54,857 bases of DNA from Sulfobacillus benefaciens (GTDB lineage: Bacteria > Bacillota > Sulfobacillia > Sulfobacillales > Sulfobacillaceae), in contig PXYW01000007.1 in NCBI GenBank assembly GCA_003023695.1, positions 121,202 through 176,058 on the forward strand, given 5' to 3'. This document shows positions 1-7,941 of this stretch, piece by piece. Made by a program: the position numbers and the translations under genes. How positions within the stretch are numbered: position 1 is the first letter of the stretch; the number at the start of each line of letters is the position of its first letter. The notes under the pieces are model-generated. The model made no database searches. It was not told the DNA's origin and saw only the letters and a list, made by a program, of their open reading frames with translations.

Positions 1-396
1 CACTGGTCCAGGATAGGGATTTTCGGGGGCCAAGCGATAATCCACCGAAACCACTACCGCGTTCCATTCGAGTGCCCAGCGACGGCAATTAAGCTCTAAA
101 GACTCCAGGCTTCCTAGAACTAAGCCTCCCCCATGAATCGCATACACCCCGGGTAGAACCCCAGTCGCGAGTGCAGGACGGTAAATTCTCAGTGGTATCG
201 AGGGCGTGTTATTTGTTTCCGGGACTTGTAGATTTTCTATAATCACTCCAACGGGGTCCGCTACCCGTTGCAACTGCTCCAATGCCCGTGCTTGATTTAT
301 CGCCCGTTGCCGCGGCAAATTATCCCAGTCAATGGGCTCAAGGGGTACTTCGGCCAACAAACTCGCCAATTCCGGATCCGTCTGGGGATGAATCAA
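1..396 (-). CDS. alpha/beta hydrolase (HSL-type esterase), N-terminal part, cut by window edge
   Basis: The first 132 residues of an alpha/beta hydrolase of the hormone-sensitive-lipase (fold-3) family lie here and the rest is beyond the left edge. I read a TTG start at 396 because an AAGGAGGAAG ribosome site sits eight bases before it. The oxyanion-hole motif HGGG is at residues 88-91, followed by the family-typical DYRLAPE at 119-125. The catalytic Ser, Asp and His are expected in the missing part and cannot be checked. Members of this family hydrolyse short-chain carboxylic esters in the cytoplasm. The substrate here is unknown. Family assignment is firm, the specific role is not. Confidence 0.82.
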   Translation of the reverse strand, partial: MIHPQTDPELASLLAEVPLEPIDWDNLPRQRAINQARALEQLQRVADPVGVIIENLQVPETNNTPSIPLRIYRPALATGVLPGVYAIHGGGLVLGSLESLELNCRRWALEWNAVVVSVDYRLAPENPYPGPV

Positions 397-530
397 TGTA
401 AGCCCTTCCTCCTTTACCTATAGTAAAGTAGCGCCATCATAGCACGATAGGTATCGCATGGACAACCAACCTGGCCCCCATTGGTTTATCAGCGGTCTCT
501 TATCCAATCACCTCGACTCTTCCCAAAGCG

Positions 531-1235
531 TCAGTTATTTTCCGAAGCGCTTGGTGGGTCCGCAGATGGCCCTGGAGCACCTTCAGAAAATGCTTGGTAA
601 GTCAAGAAGAAGACCGTGTGTGTTTTCTCCGCCACGCGAAATCCAAGGGGCACCGCATATTCGGCCTGAATCCAGTAGGTGTACGTATAATGCAGAGGGT
701 TAATTCGAGGAACCAGGGTGACTCTATACATAGGTACCGCCTCCCCTGGCTCTCTAGCCACCCGAATATGAAATGTGCTGGCCACCCATTTGGGGTGGAT
801 AGCCCACGGCAATGTCCAAGAAATTTTGGCTAGTCGCTGATGAATCAACTGCTGCCCCTTCCCGATGGTCAGTTGATTCCCCAAACGTGCCACCACCCGT
901 TCGATAGTTCCTGAGCTGGATTCATTCTCAAACCGCCACTGATATTGGTTGGCATCATAAAAATTCCAATTGTCACCTGCGGAGGACAAAATCCACGGTT
1001 CCGGTGCCAAGGGCAACTCATTTAACCCTAACGAACTTGTAGAAACGCTTGCGGTTCTCAGTCTCCAAGTGACAACGAAATTGCCATGGCTAAACACTCG
1101 CTGCGCTTTGTCTAAGAGACGGTTAGCCGAAACAACGGGCAAACTTGGCGTGGCCAAAATGCTAGGTGCAAACACCGCGACCAGGAGCCCAAATGCGAAT
1201 CCAACGAAGACCATTGGTTTAATGGAAGACTTCAC
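531..1235 (-). CDS. exported protein of unknown function
   Basis: A 234-residue protein starting at GTG 1235 behind a clear GGAGGAGACAC ribosome site. Residues 1-28 form a typical signal peptide: a short basic start, a hydrophobic core and an A-x-A-like end near SILATP. The rest has no membrane segment, so it is probably secreted or anchored outside. The pattern after the signal (LLDKAQRVFSHGNFVVTW) vaguely recalls the MucB/RseB or LolA-like fold that senses lipids or envelope stress, but the similarity is too weak for a call. It faces away from the DedA gene, with about 100 bp between their starts. I see no catalytic motif. Confidence 0.6.
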   Translation of the reverse strand: MKSSIKPMVFVGFAFGLLVAVFAPSILATPSLPVVSANRLLDKAQRVFSHGNFVVTWRLRTASVSTSSLGLNELPLAPEPWILSSAGDNWNFYDANQYQWRFENESSSGTIERVVARLGNQLTIGKGQQLIHQRLAKISWTLPWAIHPKWVASTFHIRVAREPGEAVPMYRVTLVPRINPLHYTYTYWIQAEYAVPLGFRVAEKTHTVFFLTYQAFSEGAPGPSADPPSASENN

Positions 1236-1336
1236 GTGTCTCCTCCATCCTTAAGTTCTGCCAAATAGTGTACCCCACTTGCCACGTTCGACGGGACAGT
1301 CATGATATACTGATGCCATTTGGGAGGGTTGAGGGC

Positions 1337-1957
1337 GTGGCGGCAACAATAGCCTTTGTGGCAATGTGGATTGGACGTATTGGGTATGCAGCCGTTTTTG
1401 CCGTGCTGTTTATAGAAAGTGTTGGTATCCCGAGCCCTTCGGAAATTATTTTGCTGTTTTCCGGATATTTGGTTTATAAGGGGACTTTCAGCTATCCGCT
1501 GGTCGTACTGATTGGCGCCGCCGGCAGTATTTCCGGTGCAACATTGGCTTATTGGATTGCCCGTTTGGGTGGGCGTCCCCTGATTCTCAAACGTCTTTCA
1601 TTTATTTTTAAAAGCGAGTCACGATTGGAATACTGGGAAAATTATTTTCGCCGCCAAGGCGACCGAGTGATCTTAATTGGGCGCATCATTTCCGGGGTCA
1701 GAATGGTAATTTCTTATCCAGCAGGAATATTTGAAATGCCATTTTGGCGTTTTTTTGCCTACACCGTGATCGGTTCAATTTTATGGCCGCTCATTGCGGT
1801 AACCGCCGGCGTTATTTTAGGCCCCCACGTCAAAACCGGCCTTGAAGCCATCCATCAGTATGAAATCCCTGCAGTGATTGTTATCGGCGCACTTATCGTG
1901 ACTTGGTGGCTGTGGGATCGACGGCGCAAGAAGAAGCGATATGCAGCAGGCAAATAA
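1337..1957 (+). CDS. DedA family membrane protein
   Basis: A polytopic membrane protein of the DedA/SNARE-associated (VTT) family, about 206 residues from GTG 1337. That start is preferred because GGGAGG lies nine bases upstream. GTG 1268 and ATG 1313 are in frame but have no ribosome site. The family signature runs from FIESVGIPSPSE through the membrane-reentrant region, with the later conserved stretch GRIISGVRMVISYPAG. A lysine/arginine-rich tail (RRRKKKR) ends the protein on the cytoplasmic side. DedA proteins act in envelope homeostasis, and some flip undecaprenyl phosphate or phospholipids. It converges with dapF, only one base apart. The exact substrate cannot be read from sequence. 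Confidence 0.85.
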   Translation: MAATIAFVAMWIGRIGYAAVFAVLFIESVGIPSPSEIILLFSGYLVYKGTFSYPLVVLIGAAGSISGATLAYWIARLGGRPLILKRLSFIFKSESRLEYWENYFRRQGDRVILIGRIISGVRMVISYPAGIFEMPFWRFFAYTVIGSILWPLIAVTAGVILGPHVKTGLEAIHQYEIPAVIVIGALIVTWWLWDRRRKKKRYAAGK

Positions 1958-1958
1958 C

Positions 1959-2816
1959 TCAGCGTAGTTCAAACGCGCCTTCGCAGACTTCGTGAGCGGT
2001 CCCGGTCAAGTAGACATTGCCGCTGGATTCTTCCCACTCTGCAACCAATTCCCCGCCGGGAACCTCGACTTGCGCTATTCGCGCCACACCCTCATTAAGC
2101 ACCGCGGCTACCAATGCTGCACTCACACCTGTCCCGCAAGCGAGTGTCAAGCCCGCTCCCCGTTCCCAATGCCGCATCCGCAAATGGTTAGGAGCGACCA
2201 CTTCCACCGAATGCACGTTAGTGCGATGACGAAAGGTGGGATGATTCTCAATTTGGGGTCCGCGTCGCGCCATGGTTTCTGCATCCCACAAGGGACCAAA
2301 CAGCATAACGTGGGGATTGCCCATGGAGACACAGGCTACTGGCCACATCACGTTATCCAACTCGAGTTGGGTTTTCAGCGCTGACGCTTGACTGTCTCCC
2401 GTCATCCCCAAAGCGCCCCGTGTCCATCGAGGCTTTCCCATGTTGACGCGAATCCGTCGGGCTCTATGCCCTTCTACAGACAATATTTCTGGGTAGAGAA
2501 TGCCCGCCCCGGTTTCAATACCCGCGTTTTCCTCCCACTGACCCCGGTCATAGAGCCACTTCGCCATGGCTCGCAAGCCGTTTCCACACATTTCCGATTC
2601 GGATCCGTCCGCATTAAAAATGCGCATTTTAGCAAGCGCACCAGTCACTTGGGCATTATCGATCAAAATAATACCGTCGGCCCCCACCCCGAAATGGCGA
2701 TCACTCATCGCAATTGCCAAGTCGTGCCAATAGACATCGGGTTTCAGGTCCTTTCCCCGAATGTCAATAAACAGGTAGTCATTGCCTAGACCGTGCATCT
2801 TCGTAAACGCTATCAT
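1959..2816 (-). CDS. dapF: diaminopimelate epimerase DapF
   Basis: DapF interconverts LL- and meso-diaminopimelate in lysine and peptidoglycan synthesis. The 285-residue length matches the family. Both catalytic cysteines are visible: C77 in the motif ADGSESEMCGNG and C227 in LACGTG, which is the two-base pair expected for this cofactor-free epimerase. The N-terminal MHGLGNDYLFID motif is also intact. The ATG at 2816 has AAGGGG seven bases upstream. The upstream DNA is AT-rich and contains TATA-like hexamers that may be its promoter. It sits alone between convergent dedA and the chromate transporter genes, so no lysine operon is evident here. Confidence 0.95.
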   Translation of the reverse strand: MIAFTKMHGLGNDYLFIDIRGKDLKPDVYWHDLAIAMSDRHFGVGADGIILIDNAQVTGALAKMRIFNADGSESEMCGNGLRAMAKWLYDRGQWEENAGIETGAGILYPEILSVEGHRARRIRVNMGKPRWTRGALGMTGDSQASALKTQLELDNVMWPVACVSMGNPHVMLFGPLWDAETMARRGPQIENHPTFRHRTNVHSVEVVAPNHLRMRHWERGAGLTLACGTGVSAALVAAVLNEGVARIAQVEVPGGELVAEWEESSGNVYLTGTAHEVCEGAFELR

Positions 2817-3065
2817 TTTTGTTCCCCTTCTTGAATCCCAACACTCTCTAATATAATACTATATTTATCATGTCATCTCTTGGCCTCTCTTCCTGATCTC
2901 GGTTGGGATCCTGGCTCTGGTTCAACGCCATAGAGCGATCGGGCACCACGCATTAAAGGAGTGAGGCGAGACAAGGGCTGGTGTCCTGTCCCCCAGATGG
3001 TCCCCAGGCTAAAGCTGGAGACTTTATGGCGCACTTTGAGAACAGTTGCTAGGCAAGATGGCGGT

Positions 3066-3674
3066 TTACCGCGGTTTCGCGGTATTAGGACGAGTGGGCG
3101 CACCCAATGGCTTTTTACGAATCAAAAAATCCACCGTTCCAAGGACAGCCACTACCAATATAGTAAGGGCCGGATTAACATTCAACATCGTCGCTGCCAA
3201 CGCCACCAGAGCCAAAATTACCGTCAGCCAGACTTTTGGTACATCATGCCAAAGTGTCACTACAACATCTACCAATAAGCCAATCACTGCCAACTCAATG
3301 CCGCTTAAAATTCCCTTTACCATGGGACTATGTAGGACATCAGACAGTTTAGCCAAAATAAGAATCAGTAAAAAAGACGGCCATAATACCGCGGCCGTGC
3401 CCAACACTAACGCTGGCCAACCCAACAATCGGTAAGCAATCGCGCCCATAACATTAGTCGTGGTCGGCCCCGGGGCAAACGACGTCATTTCCACCATGTG
3501 ATCAAATTGTTCTTCTGTCAACCACCGATTGCGGACAACAACCTCGCTTTGTATAAACGACAACACCGCATAGCCGCCACCAAATCCTAAAATGCCTATC
3601 TTCATGTACACCATGAGCAGTTGCATTAACGAGGGCTTACTCAACTCATTTGACGAATCGTTCACCTCATCCAC
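3066..3674 (-). CDS. chromate transporter ChrA, C-terminal-type subunit
   Basis: A 202-residue CHR-domain membrane protein of the chromate ion transporter family. The signature KIGILGFGGGYAVLSFIQSE and the later SFAPGPTTTNVMGAIAYR motif are clear, followed by hydrophobic helices. It is a short one-domain type and pairs with the gene directly upstream (21 bp apart), so the two half-size subunits probably form one transporter. Start is GTG 3674, but GTG 3665 fits the GGAGG ribosome site better by spacing. Family members export chromate or take part in sulfate-linked anion transport. Chromate resistance is an inference from the family. Confidence 0.87.
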   Translation of the reverse strand: MDEVNDSSNELSKPSLMQLLMVYMKIGILGFGGGYAVLSFIQSEVVVRNRWLTEEQFDHMVEMTSFAPGPTTTNVMGAIAYRLLGWPALVLGTAAVLWPSFLLILILAKLSDVLHSPMVKGILSGIELAVIGLLVDVVVTLWHDVPKVWLTVILALVALAATMLNVNPALTILVVAVLGTVDFLIRKKPLGAPTRPNTAKPR

Positions 3675-3695
3675 CCTCCGCTACGCGCCTCGTTC

Positions 3696-4217
3696 TTATC
3701 CCCGCATTAACACTGCGCCAACAGTTCCCGCCGCTAAAATTATTGCCCAATAGGGAACTTTGAAGCGACCAGCCAAGATGGCAGCCACTACAAAGAGACC
3801 GCCTTCAGCACTATGAACAATGCTTCGGCCCAGCATAATGGTCACACCCAAAATGAGTCCCACCACACCTGATAGCGTTGCATAAAGCACATTTTGTACG
3901 CCAGGAACCGACTTCAATTTTCCATACCATCGACTAAGCACCGCCACAATCACTACTGGAGGAGTGAAGACAGCAATGGTGGCGGCCAGGGCTCCTCCAA
4001 CACCGGCCACCCGATAACCAATAAAGGTTGTGCTAATCGCAACCGGACCTGGGGTTATCTGCCCTAGAGCAATCGCTTCGTTAAACGCCGAAACACCCAG
4101 CCAATGGTGACTTAGGGTCACCGTTTTCATCAGCGGAATCATGCCAAATCCGCCACCAAATCCTAAAGTTCCAACCCACAAGAAGTGCCCTAATAATGAC
4201 ATTATGGCAGACAACAT
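3696..4217 (-). CDS. chromate transporter ChrA, N-terminal-type subunit
   Basis: A 173-residue CHR-domain protein, the first gene of a two-gene chromate transporter set. I start it at ATG 4217 because GGTGGAG lies just upstream. The in-frame extension to 4334 (containing MPGNCLHDALPKQ) looks non-genuine. The N-terminal signature LWVGTLGFGGGFGMIPLM and the central ALGQITPGPVAISTTFIGYR are the two CHR signatures, and five to six hydrophobic helices follow. Its partner begins 21 bp downstream, so both are likely translated from one mRNA. Function as a chromate exporter follows from the family only. Confidence 0.87.
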   Translation of the reverse strand: MLSAIMSLLGHFLWVGTLGFGGGFGMIPLMKTVTLSHHWLGVSAFNEAIALGQITPGPVAISTTFIGYRVAGVGGALAATIAVFTPPVVIVAVLSRWYGKLKSVPGVQNVLYATLSGVVGLILGVTIMLGRSIVHSAEGGLFVVAAILAGRFKVPYWAIILAAGTVGAVLMRG

Positions 4218-4581
4218 TTTCACTCCACCTAACACAAGGTATATGTCAACGGCCCCAGCCCACGGGTATACCCATCGCTCCCCATGCAGGATGGCTTGCT
4301 TAGGCAATGCGTCGTGTAAACAATTTCCCGGCACCGAATTTGCATCCCTGTCGGTAGGCGTTCAGGGTCTCTGCACGCAACACACTGTGCTCCAGGGAGG
4401 GATACCGTGGGAGCTTGGCGGTCAAGGTTAGTCCCGTCGCAGATGCCTCCAACAATGTCCGAATATTAGTGTGTCATATGGTTGGGGGGAGTTCAACCAG
4501 GAAATGGGGTGTCTTTTGCAGATGGCATTATAATGCAATTGTTAGAAGGTCAGCCAATGACTAAAACGCCAGAAAAAGTTA
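4218..4581. other. gap with a possible gene remnant
   Basis: No convincing gene covers this 364-bp stretch. On the minus strand about 4471-4300 an open run of roughly 57 codons ends in TAA at 4302. It reads like real protein (TLLEASATGLTLTAKLP, then RAETLNAYRQGCKFGAG) but has no start, no ribosome site and no family I recognise. It may be the tail of a decayed gene. No clear promoter or terminator was seen. Confidence 0.3.
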
Positions 4582-5376
4582 TTAACCGGGCCGCATCCGC
4601 AGTTGTAACGTTTGCACCGCGATGCCAAATGGACCCTGCAAATCCAAAAGCGTGCTATGGGTGACACCCACTCCGTCGGATCCCAAACGGGTGCGCGATG
4701 ACATCCCGATCCATTCCCCTGCAGGTGTTCGGTGTATTGACATTGTCATATCGATATTGGGAAACACATATTCCCTAAACGATAGCGGACAACTGAAACC
4801 ACTGCCAAAATCGGCCGTTGCCGCTGCTCGCACCGTTGGAGATACTACATCTCTATCTAACAAAGGATACAAGAACCGAAACCACCCCCGACGAGTGCCC
4901 TCAATGTGGTCACTCGGTACTGACTTGGCTTCCATCGCCGTATAGTAAAATGATTTCTGCCCCGAAGGCATGTCTTCCACCCGTAGATCCGGCAATACTC
5001 CCGGGTCCTCCACAACCGGAGGGTTCGGCCGACCCTCCGGCAACTCTATCGGTTCGCGACGCATACTGACTAGATGAGCAGTTAAAATGTCCTTGTTGTT
5101 TTCACGCAAGGTGATCCAATGATGAGCTATCGACGATCCCTGACGACGTTCTATAGAATATGAGAGTGGTCGTAGCGGGACTGGTCGATAAAAGTCCAGG
5201 GAAAGGCGGCACGTGATCCACTGATCGTCCTTCAATTCCCTTTCCACCAGTGCCACCACAAGTCCCGCTGGCGCACCGCCATGGGCATAACTCGAATTCC
5301 CCGGTCCGCGAGCCAACTCTGATGGCATCAACAAATTGGTGCCTAGAGTATAGAAAACGGATTCACTTTCAGTCAA
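4582..5376 (-). CDS. acyl-CoA thioesterase family protein (double hotdog)
   Basis: A 264-residue protein with the layout of the TesB-like/4HBT_3 thioesterase family. The N-terminal hotdog carries the family pattern SSYAHGGAPAGLVVALVER (residues about 28-46), and a second hotdog ends with the MSIHRTPAGEWIGMSSRTR stretch typical of these proteins. It would hydrolyse acyl-CoA thioesters. It is the third gene after merR and an acyl-CoA dehydrogenase on the same strand, 74 bp downstream of the latter, which supports a role in releasing or recycling an acyl-CoA from a fatty- or branched-acid pathway. Substrate length cannot be judged. Confidence 0.8.
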   Translation of the reverse strand: MTESESVFYTLGTNLLMPSELARGPGNSSYAHGGAPAGLVVALVERELKDDQWITCRLSLDFYRPVPLRPLSYSIERRQGSSIAHHWITLRENNKDILTAHLVSMRREPIELPEGRPNPPVVEDPGVLPDLRVEDMPSGQKSFYYTAMEAKSVPSDHIEGTRRGWFRFLYPLLDRDVVSPTVRAAATADFGSGFSCPLSFREYVFPNIDMTMSIHRTPAGEWIGMSSRTRLGSDGVGVTHSTLLDLQGPFGIAVQTLQLRMRPG

Positions 5377-5450
5377 ATTCCGCCCCCCCGTCCATTTGCG
5401 TATAATCCCAAAACACCGCCTAATGGGCCCTGTATTTCGTTCATGGTCCC

Positions 5451-7064
5451 TTACGCATCAGCGGTTGCTGACCATATTTCCGTTTCATCATCTACCCAAT
5501 AAGGATACTCTTGGTGCCACAGAAACCGTGTTGCATAAAGTTCCGCCAATTTAGCGTATCGTGGTCCCTGATCGGTGGCCATATCATAAAGCAACGCTAC
5601 TTGAGCGGCATCGGCAATATCTCTTAAGTCATGTTTGGCATGCCATTCAGCCTCCCGTCCGGCTAGCGATTCAAGATGGTCCAGCCTTTCTTCCAACACA
5701 ATACGAGCTTGGTTTGCATGTTTCGTCCCCACTTTATCCAACAATGGAATCATCGCTTCAAGAAACCCATGGTGGGCTTTTTGTCGCTTTATAGTTTCCA
5801 AAAAGTCCAAGGCTTGGATATTGCTTGGACCTTCCCAAATCGGAGTAATGAGAGCTTCCCGATGCCATCTTGCAACGCCATATTCCTCCAAAAATCCTAG
5901 GCCCCCAAAAAGTTCCATTGCCATGGCGGTCATATCTGCGGCATGGTCAGCCGTTCGGGTTTTGGCCAAATGTGTAATGAATCGAGCGAGGTGGTAACGA
6001 TCGGTATACGGAGGCCTGTCATTCCACGCCGCATCAAATTTTTGCACCCCATAAAATGTCAACGCCAAGCCTGCAGCTGAACGCACCGCGAGGTCCGTAA
6101 GATCCCGACGAATTAGGGGATGTTCTTTCAGCACTTTGCCAAAACTTTGCCGTCGCACTACCCGTCCCAACACCTCTAGATGAGCTTTCTTCCCGGTCGC
6201 CATGGCTACCACGGCATTCGCCAGTCGTGATACGGTGAGATTTTCCAATGTGTAATAAATGCCCTCTTCTGCTTTGCCGATAAGATAAGCCTCACTGTGG
6301 TCAAGCTCTACTTCTCCAGAAGGAACCGCCCTGGTGGCACTTTTGTCTTTCAGACGCCTCACATGATAATTTAGTTCTCCTCGACGATTGAGACGGGGTA
6401 ATAAAAACAGTGCCAATCCCTTAGGACCAGACCTGCTTCCCTGGGGACGGGCAGTGGTAATGGCATAATCAGTCAGTCCGGCCCCACTAGCAAAATACTT
6501 ATCGCCAGTCAACTGCCAAACCTCTCCGTCTGCTTGGGCCATGGTTTCGTTAGCTCCTAAATCGCTGCCTCCTTGGGACTCGGTCATCCACGTTGCTCCC
6601 CAGGCGTTTCCGGTCAACAAATCCGACACGATGCGGTCGGCATTGGGAATAGACGGCGTGGCATACTTGTGCAGCGCATAAGCCGTCTGACCGGTAATGG
6701 TCAAGATGCATCCGATGCCAGGATCTCCTAGCAAATACAGTAACGCATAATGATATGGCCATCCTTGTCCCCGATAAGGAGGTTCCGTAATCCATGCGGT
6801 TTGCGTTAATATTTTGGTCTCCGTAGGACTTAAGCGAACCCTGTCAATGCGATTGCCGTCTAAGTCGTGCGCTATTAATACTGGTCGTGCCTCGTGGTCA
6901 ATATGATAAACGGCTTCATAGATATCTTTGCCAGCCAAGGCGCCAAATTGGCTCAGCTGATCCCATTTCTCCTGGTGGTCCGCCCAAAAATGTCTCAAGA
7001 CCGCTTTAAGTTCGGTGTCATTCTCAAAGTGATTGGTTCCATAGGCATACGATATGTGTTCCAT
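5451..7064 (-). CDS. acyl-CoA dehydrogenase, AidB-like
   Basis: A 537-residue flavoprotein of the acyl-CoA dehydrogenase superfamily, longer than the usual 380 residues. The AidB-type arrangement is visible: the FAD-binding segment GATWMTESQGGSDLGAN, then LTGDKYFASGAGLTDYA, then the C-terminal helical domain with AMAMELFGGLGFLEEYG and ITPIWEGPSNIQALD. Such enzymes oxidise acyl-CoA at C2-C3 with FAD. E. coli AidB itself has a separate DNA-protection role. It starts two bases after the merR stop, so the two are co-transcribed. With the MerR regulator this looks like a branched-chain acyl-CoA unit. Isovaleryl-CoA is a guess from similar operons. Confidence 0.88.
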   Translation of the reverse strand: MEHISYAYGTNHFENDTELKAVLRHFWADHQEKWDQLSQFGALAGKDIYEAVYHIDHEARPVLIAHDLDGNRIDRVRLSPTETKILTQTAWITEPPYRGQGWPYHYALLYLLGDPGIGCILTITGQTAYALHKYATPSIPNADRIVSDLLTGNAWGATWMTESQGGSDLGANETMAQADGEVWQLTGDKYFASGAGLTDYAITTARPQGSRSGPKGLALFLLPRLNRRGELNYHVRRLKDKSATRAVPSGEVELDHSEAYLIGKAEEGIYYTLENLTVSRLANAVVAMATGKKAHLEVLGRVVRRQSFGKVLKEHPLIRRDLTDLAVRSAAGLALTFYGVQKFDAAWNDRPPYTDRYHLARFITHLAKTRTADHAADMTAMAMELFGGLGFLEEYGVARWHREALITPIWEGPSNIQALDFLETIKRQKAHHGFLEAMIPLLDKVGTKHANQARIVLEERLDHLESLAGREAEWHAKHDLRDIADAAQVALLYDMATDQGPRYAKLAELYATRFLWHQEYPYWVDDETEIWSATADA

Positions 7065-7066
7065 GG

Positions 7067-7480
7067 TTACTCCCCCCGTAACAAAATCTGTTCCAACCGG
7101 CGTTGCATGGTCATGCGAAGTTCGGTCATTTCTGCCATAATGGTTTGCAACTCCTCGACTTGCGATTGCAACTCCCGAAGTTTGACATCCCCGCGCCTAA
7201 TGACATCCTGCAATTGAGTCACCTCGGTGGGATCGGCATCATAAAGGTTTAGCATTTCTTGAATTTCGCTGAGCCCAAATCCCAACCGTCTTCCACGTAA
7301 TATCAGTTGCAACCGCACGCGGTCTCGTTCCCGATATAATCGCTGATTGCCACGGCGCTCAGGAGATAACAGCCCCATATCTTCGTAGTGGCGCAACGTA
7401 CGAGGGGTGATATCGTAGATCTCGCTTAACTCGTTAATGGTGTAAATTCGGGAAGCATTCTGCGCATGGTTGGCATTCAT
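7067..7480 (-). CDS. MerR-family regulator of the acyl-CoA operon
   Basis: A 137-residue MerR-family activator/repressor. The winged helix spans about residues 12-75 (YTINELSEIYDITPRTLRHYEDMGLLSPERRGNQRLY), followed by a long coiled coil (LQDVIRRGDVKLRELQSQVEEL) that makes the dimer. No metal-binding cysteines occur, so it is not a metal sensor. Start is ATG 7480, with GAGGAGGG six to seven bases upstream. ATG 7486 sits too close to that site. It leads an operon with an acyl-CoA dehydrogenase and a thioesterase, the context of LiuR-type regulators of branched-chain amino acid breakdown. It probably binds the palindrome at 7517-7532. Confidence 0.88.
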   Translation of the reverse strand: MNANHAQNASRIYTINELSEIYDITPRTLRHYEDMGLLSPERRGNQRLYRERDRVRLQLILRGRRLGFGLSEIQEMLNLYDADPTEVTQLQDVIRRGDVKLRELQSQVEELQTIMAEMTELRMTMQRRLEQILLRGE

Positions 7481-7516
7481 TCGCATCCCTCCTCTCACCA
7501 AATATATCGCAAATTT

Positions 7517-7532
7517 CCGTTTACGTAAACGG
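7517..7532. promoter_or_regulatory. perfect 16-bp palindrome, likely MerR operator
   Basis: CCGTTTACGTAAACGG is a perfect dyad 37 bp upstream of the merR start. Read on the minus strand, TTTACG then 17 bp then TATATT (about 7499-7504) makes a plausible promoter whose -35 falls inside the dyad. The core TTTACGTAAA resembles motifs reported for LiuR-type MerR proteins, from memory. This would mean autoregulation of merR and control of the acyl-CoA dehydrogenase. Confidence 0.6.
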
Positions 7533-7884
7533 CCAGAGCGTGGGAAAAACACCCACCCTGTTCACTGCCCTCTGTCCGGTCAATCCACGACTCATGTGCC
7601 AACATCTGCGTGCATCCTGTCACACCCATGCCAATAGAACACAAAGCATGGCTAATATGAGCGATCCCCAGTCCAGCCAATCCAAACCACGGGTTAATCG
7701 TTCCTCGGCATATCTCTCAATTGCTGATGGCCATAACCACATATACCATTCCTCCCGCCTGGATTCCTTGACTCAATAGTCGTCGGAAGCGGGAAGAAAG
7801 GCATCCGAGCAAAGCCGTAGTGCGGCTACACCTTTAGCCCTACACCCGACCCTATTTGGGGTTGGCACTTTATGCCGGAGCATG
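7533..7884. other. intergenic, nothing recognised
   Basis: About 350 bp between the merR operator and the 3' end of the P-type ATPase gene. Short open frames exist on both strands but lack ribosome sites and protein-like composition. A weak dyad (ACCC TATTT GGGGT near 7845-7860) is present. I see no gene. Confidence 0.5.
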
Positions 7885-7926
7885 CAATGCCCTTAGGGGC
7901 CCCCCGAGGGATCCCTAAGGGCATTG
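7885..7926 (-). terminator. strong hairpin downstream of the Ca2+ ATPase gene
   Basis: A 14-bp perfect stem (CAATGCCCTTAGGG pairing with CCCTAAGGGCATTG) and a G/C-rich loop lie 16 bp past the ATPase stop. No T-run follows on the minus strand, so it may act as an mRNA 3' end stabiliser rather than a classic intrinsic terminator. Confidence 0.55.
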
Positions 7927-7941
7927 GCGCAGCTTGATTCT

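Noticed and set aside
458-703. 81-residue frame at the left side
   Set aside because: No ribosome site and overlap with the 3' end of the exported-protein gene.
970-1254. 94-residue plus-strand frame
   Set aside because: It is antisense to the exported-protein gene, which has a signal peptide and a good ribosome site.
2873-3103. Open frames on both strands between dapF and chrA
   Set aside because: Arginine/serine-rich translations with no ribosome site, overlapping the chrA end. The gap may be a decayed piece but no gene is supported.
7885-7926. Insertion sequence end, because of the long inverted repeat
   Set aside because: No transposase is near and there are no target duplications. A hairpin at the ATPase mRNA end is simpler.
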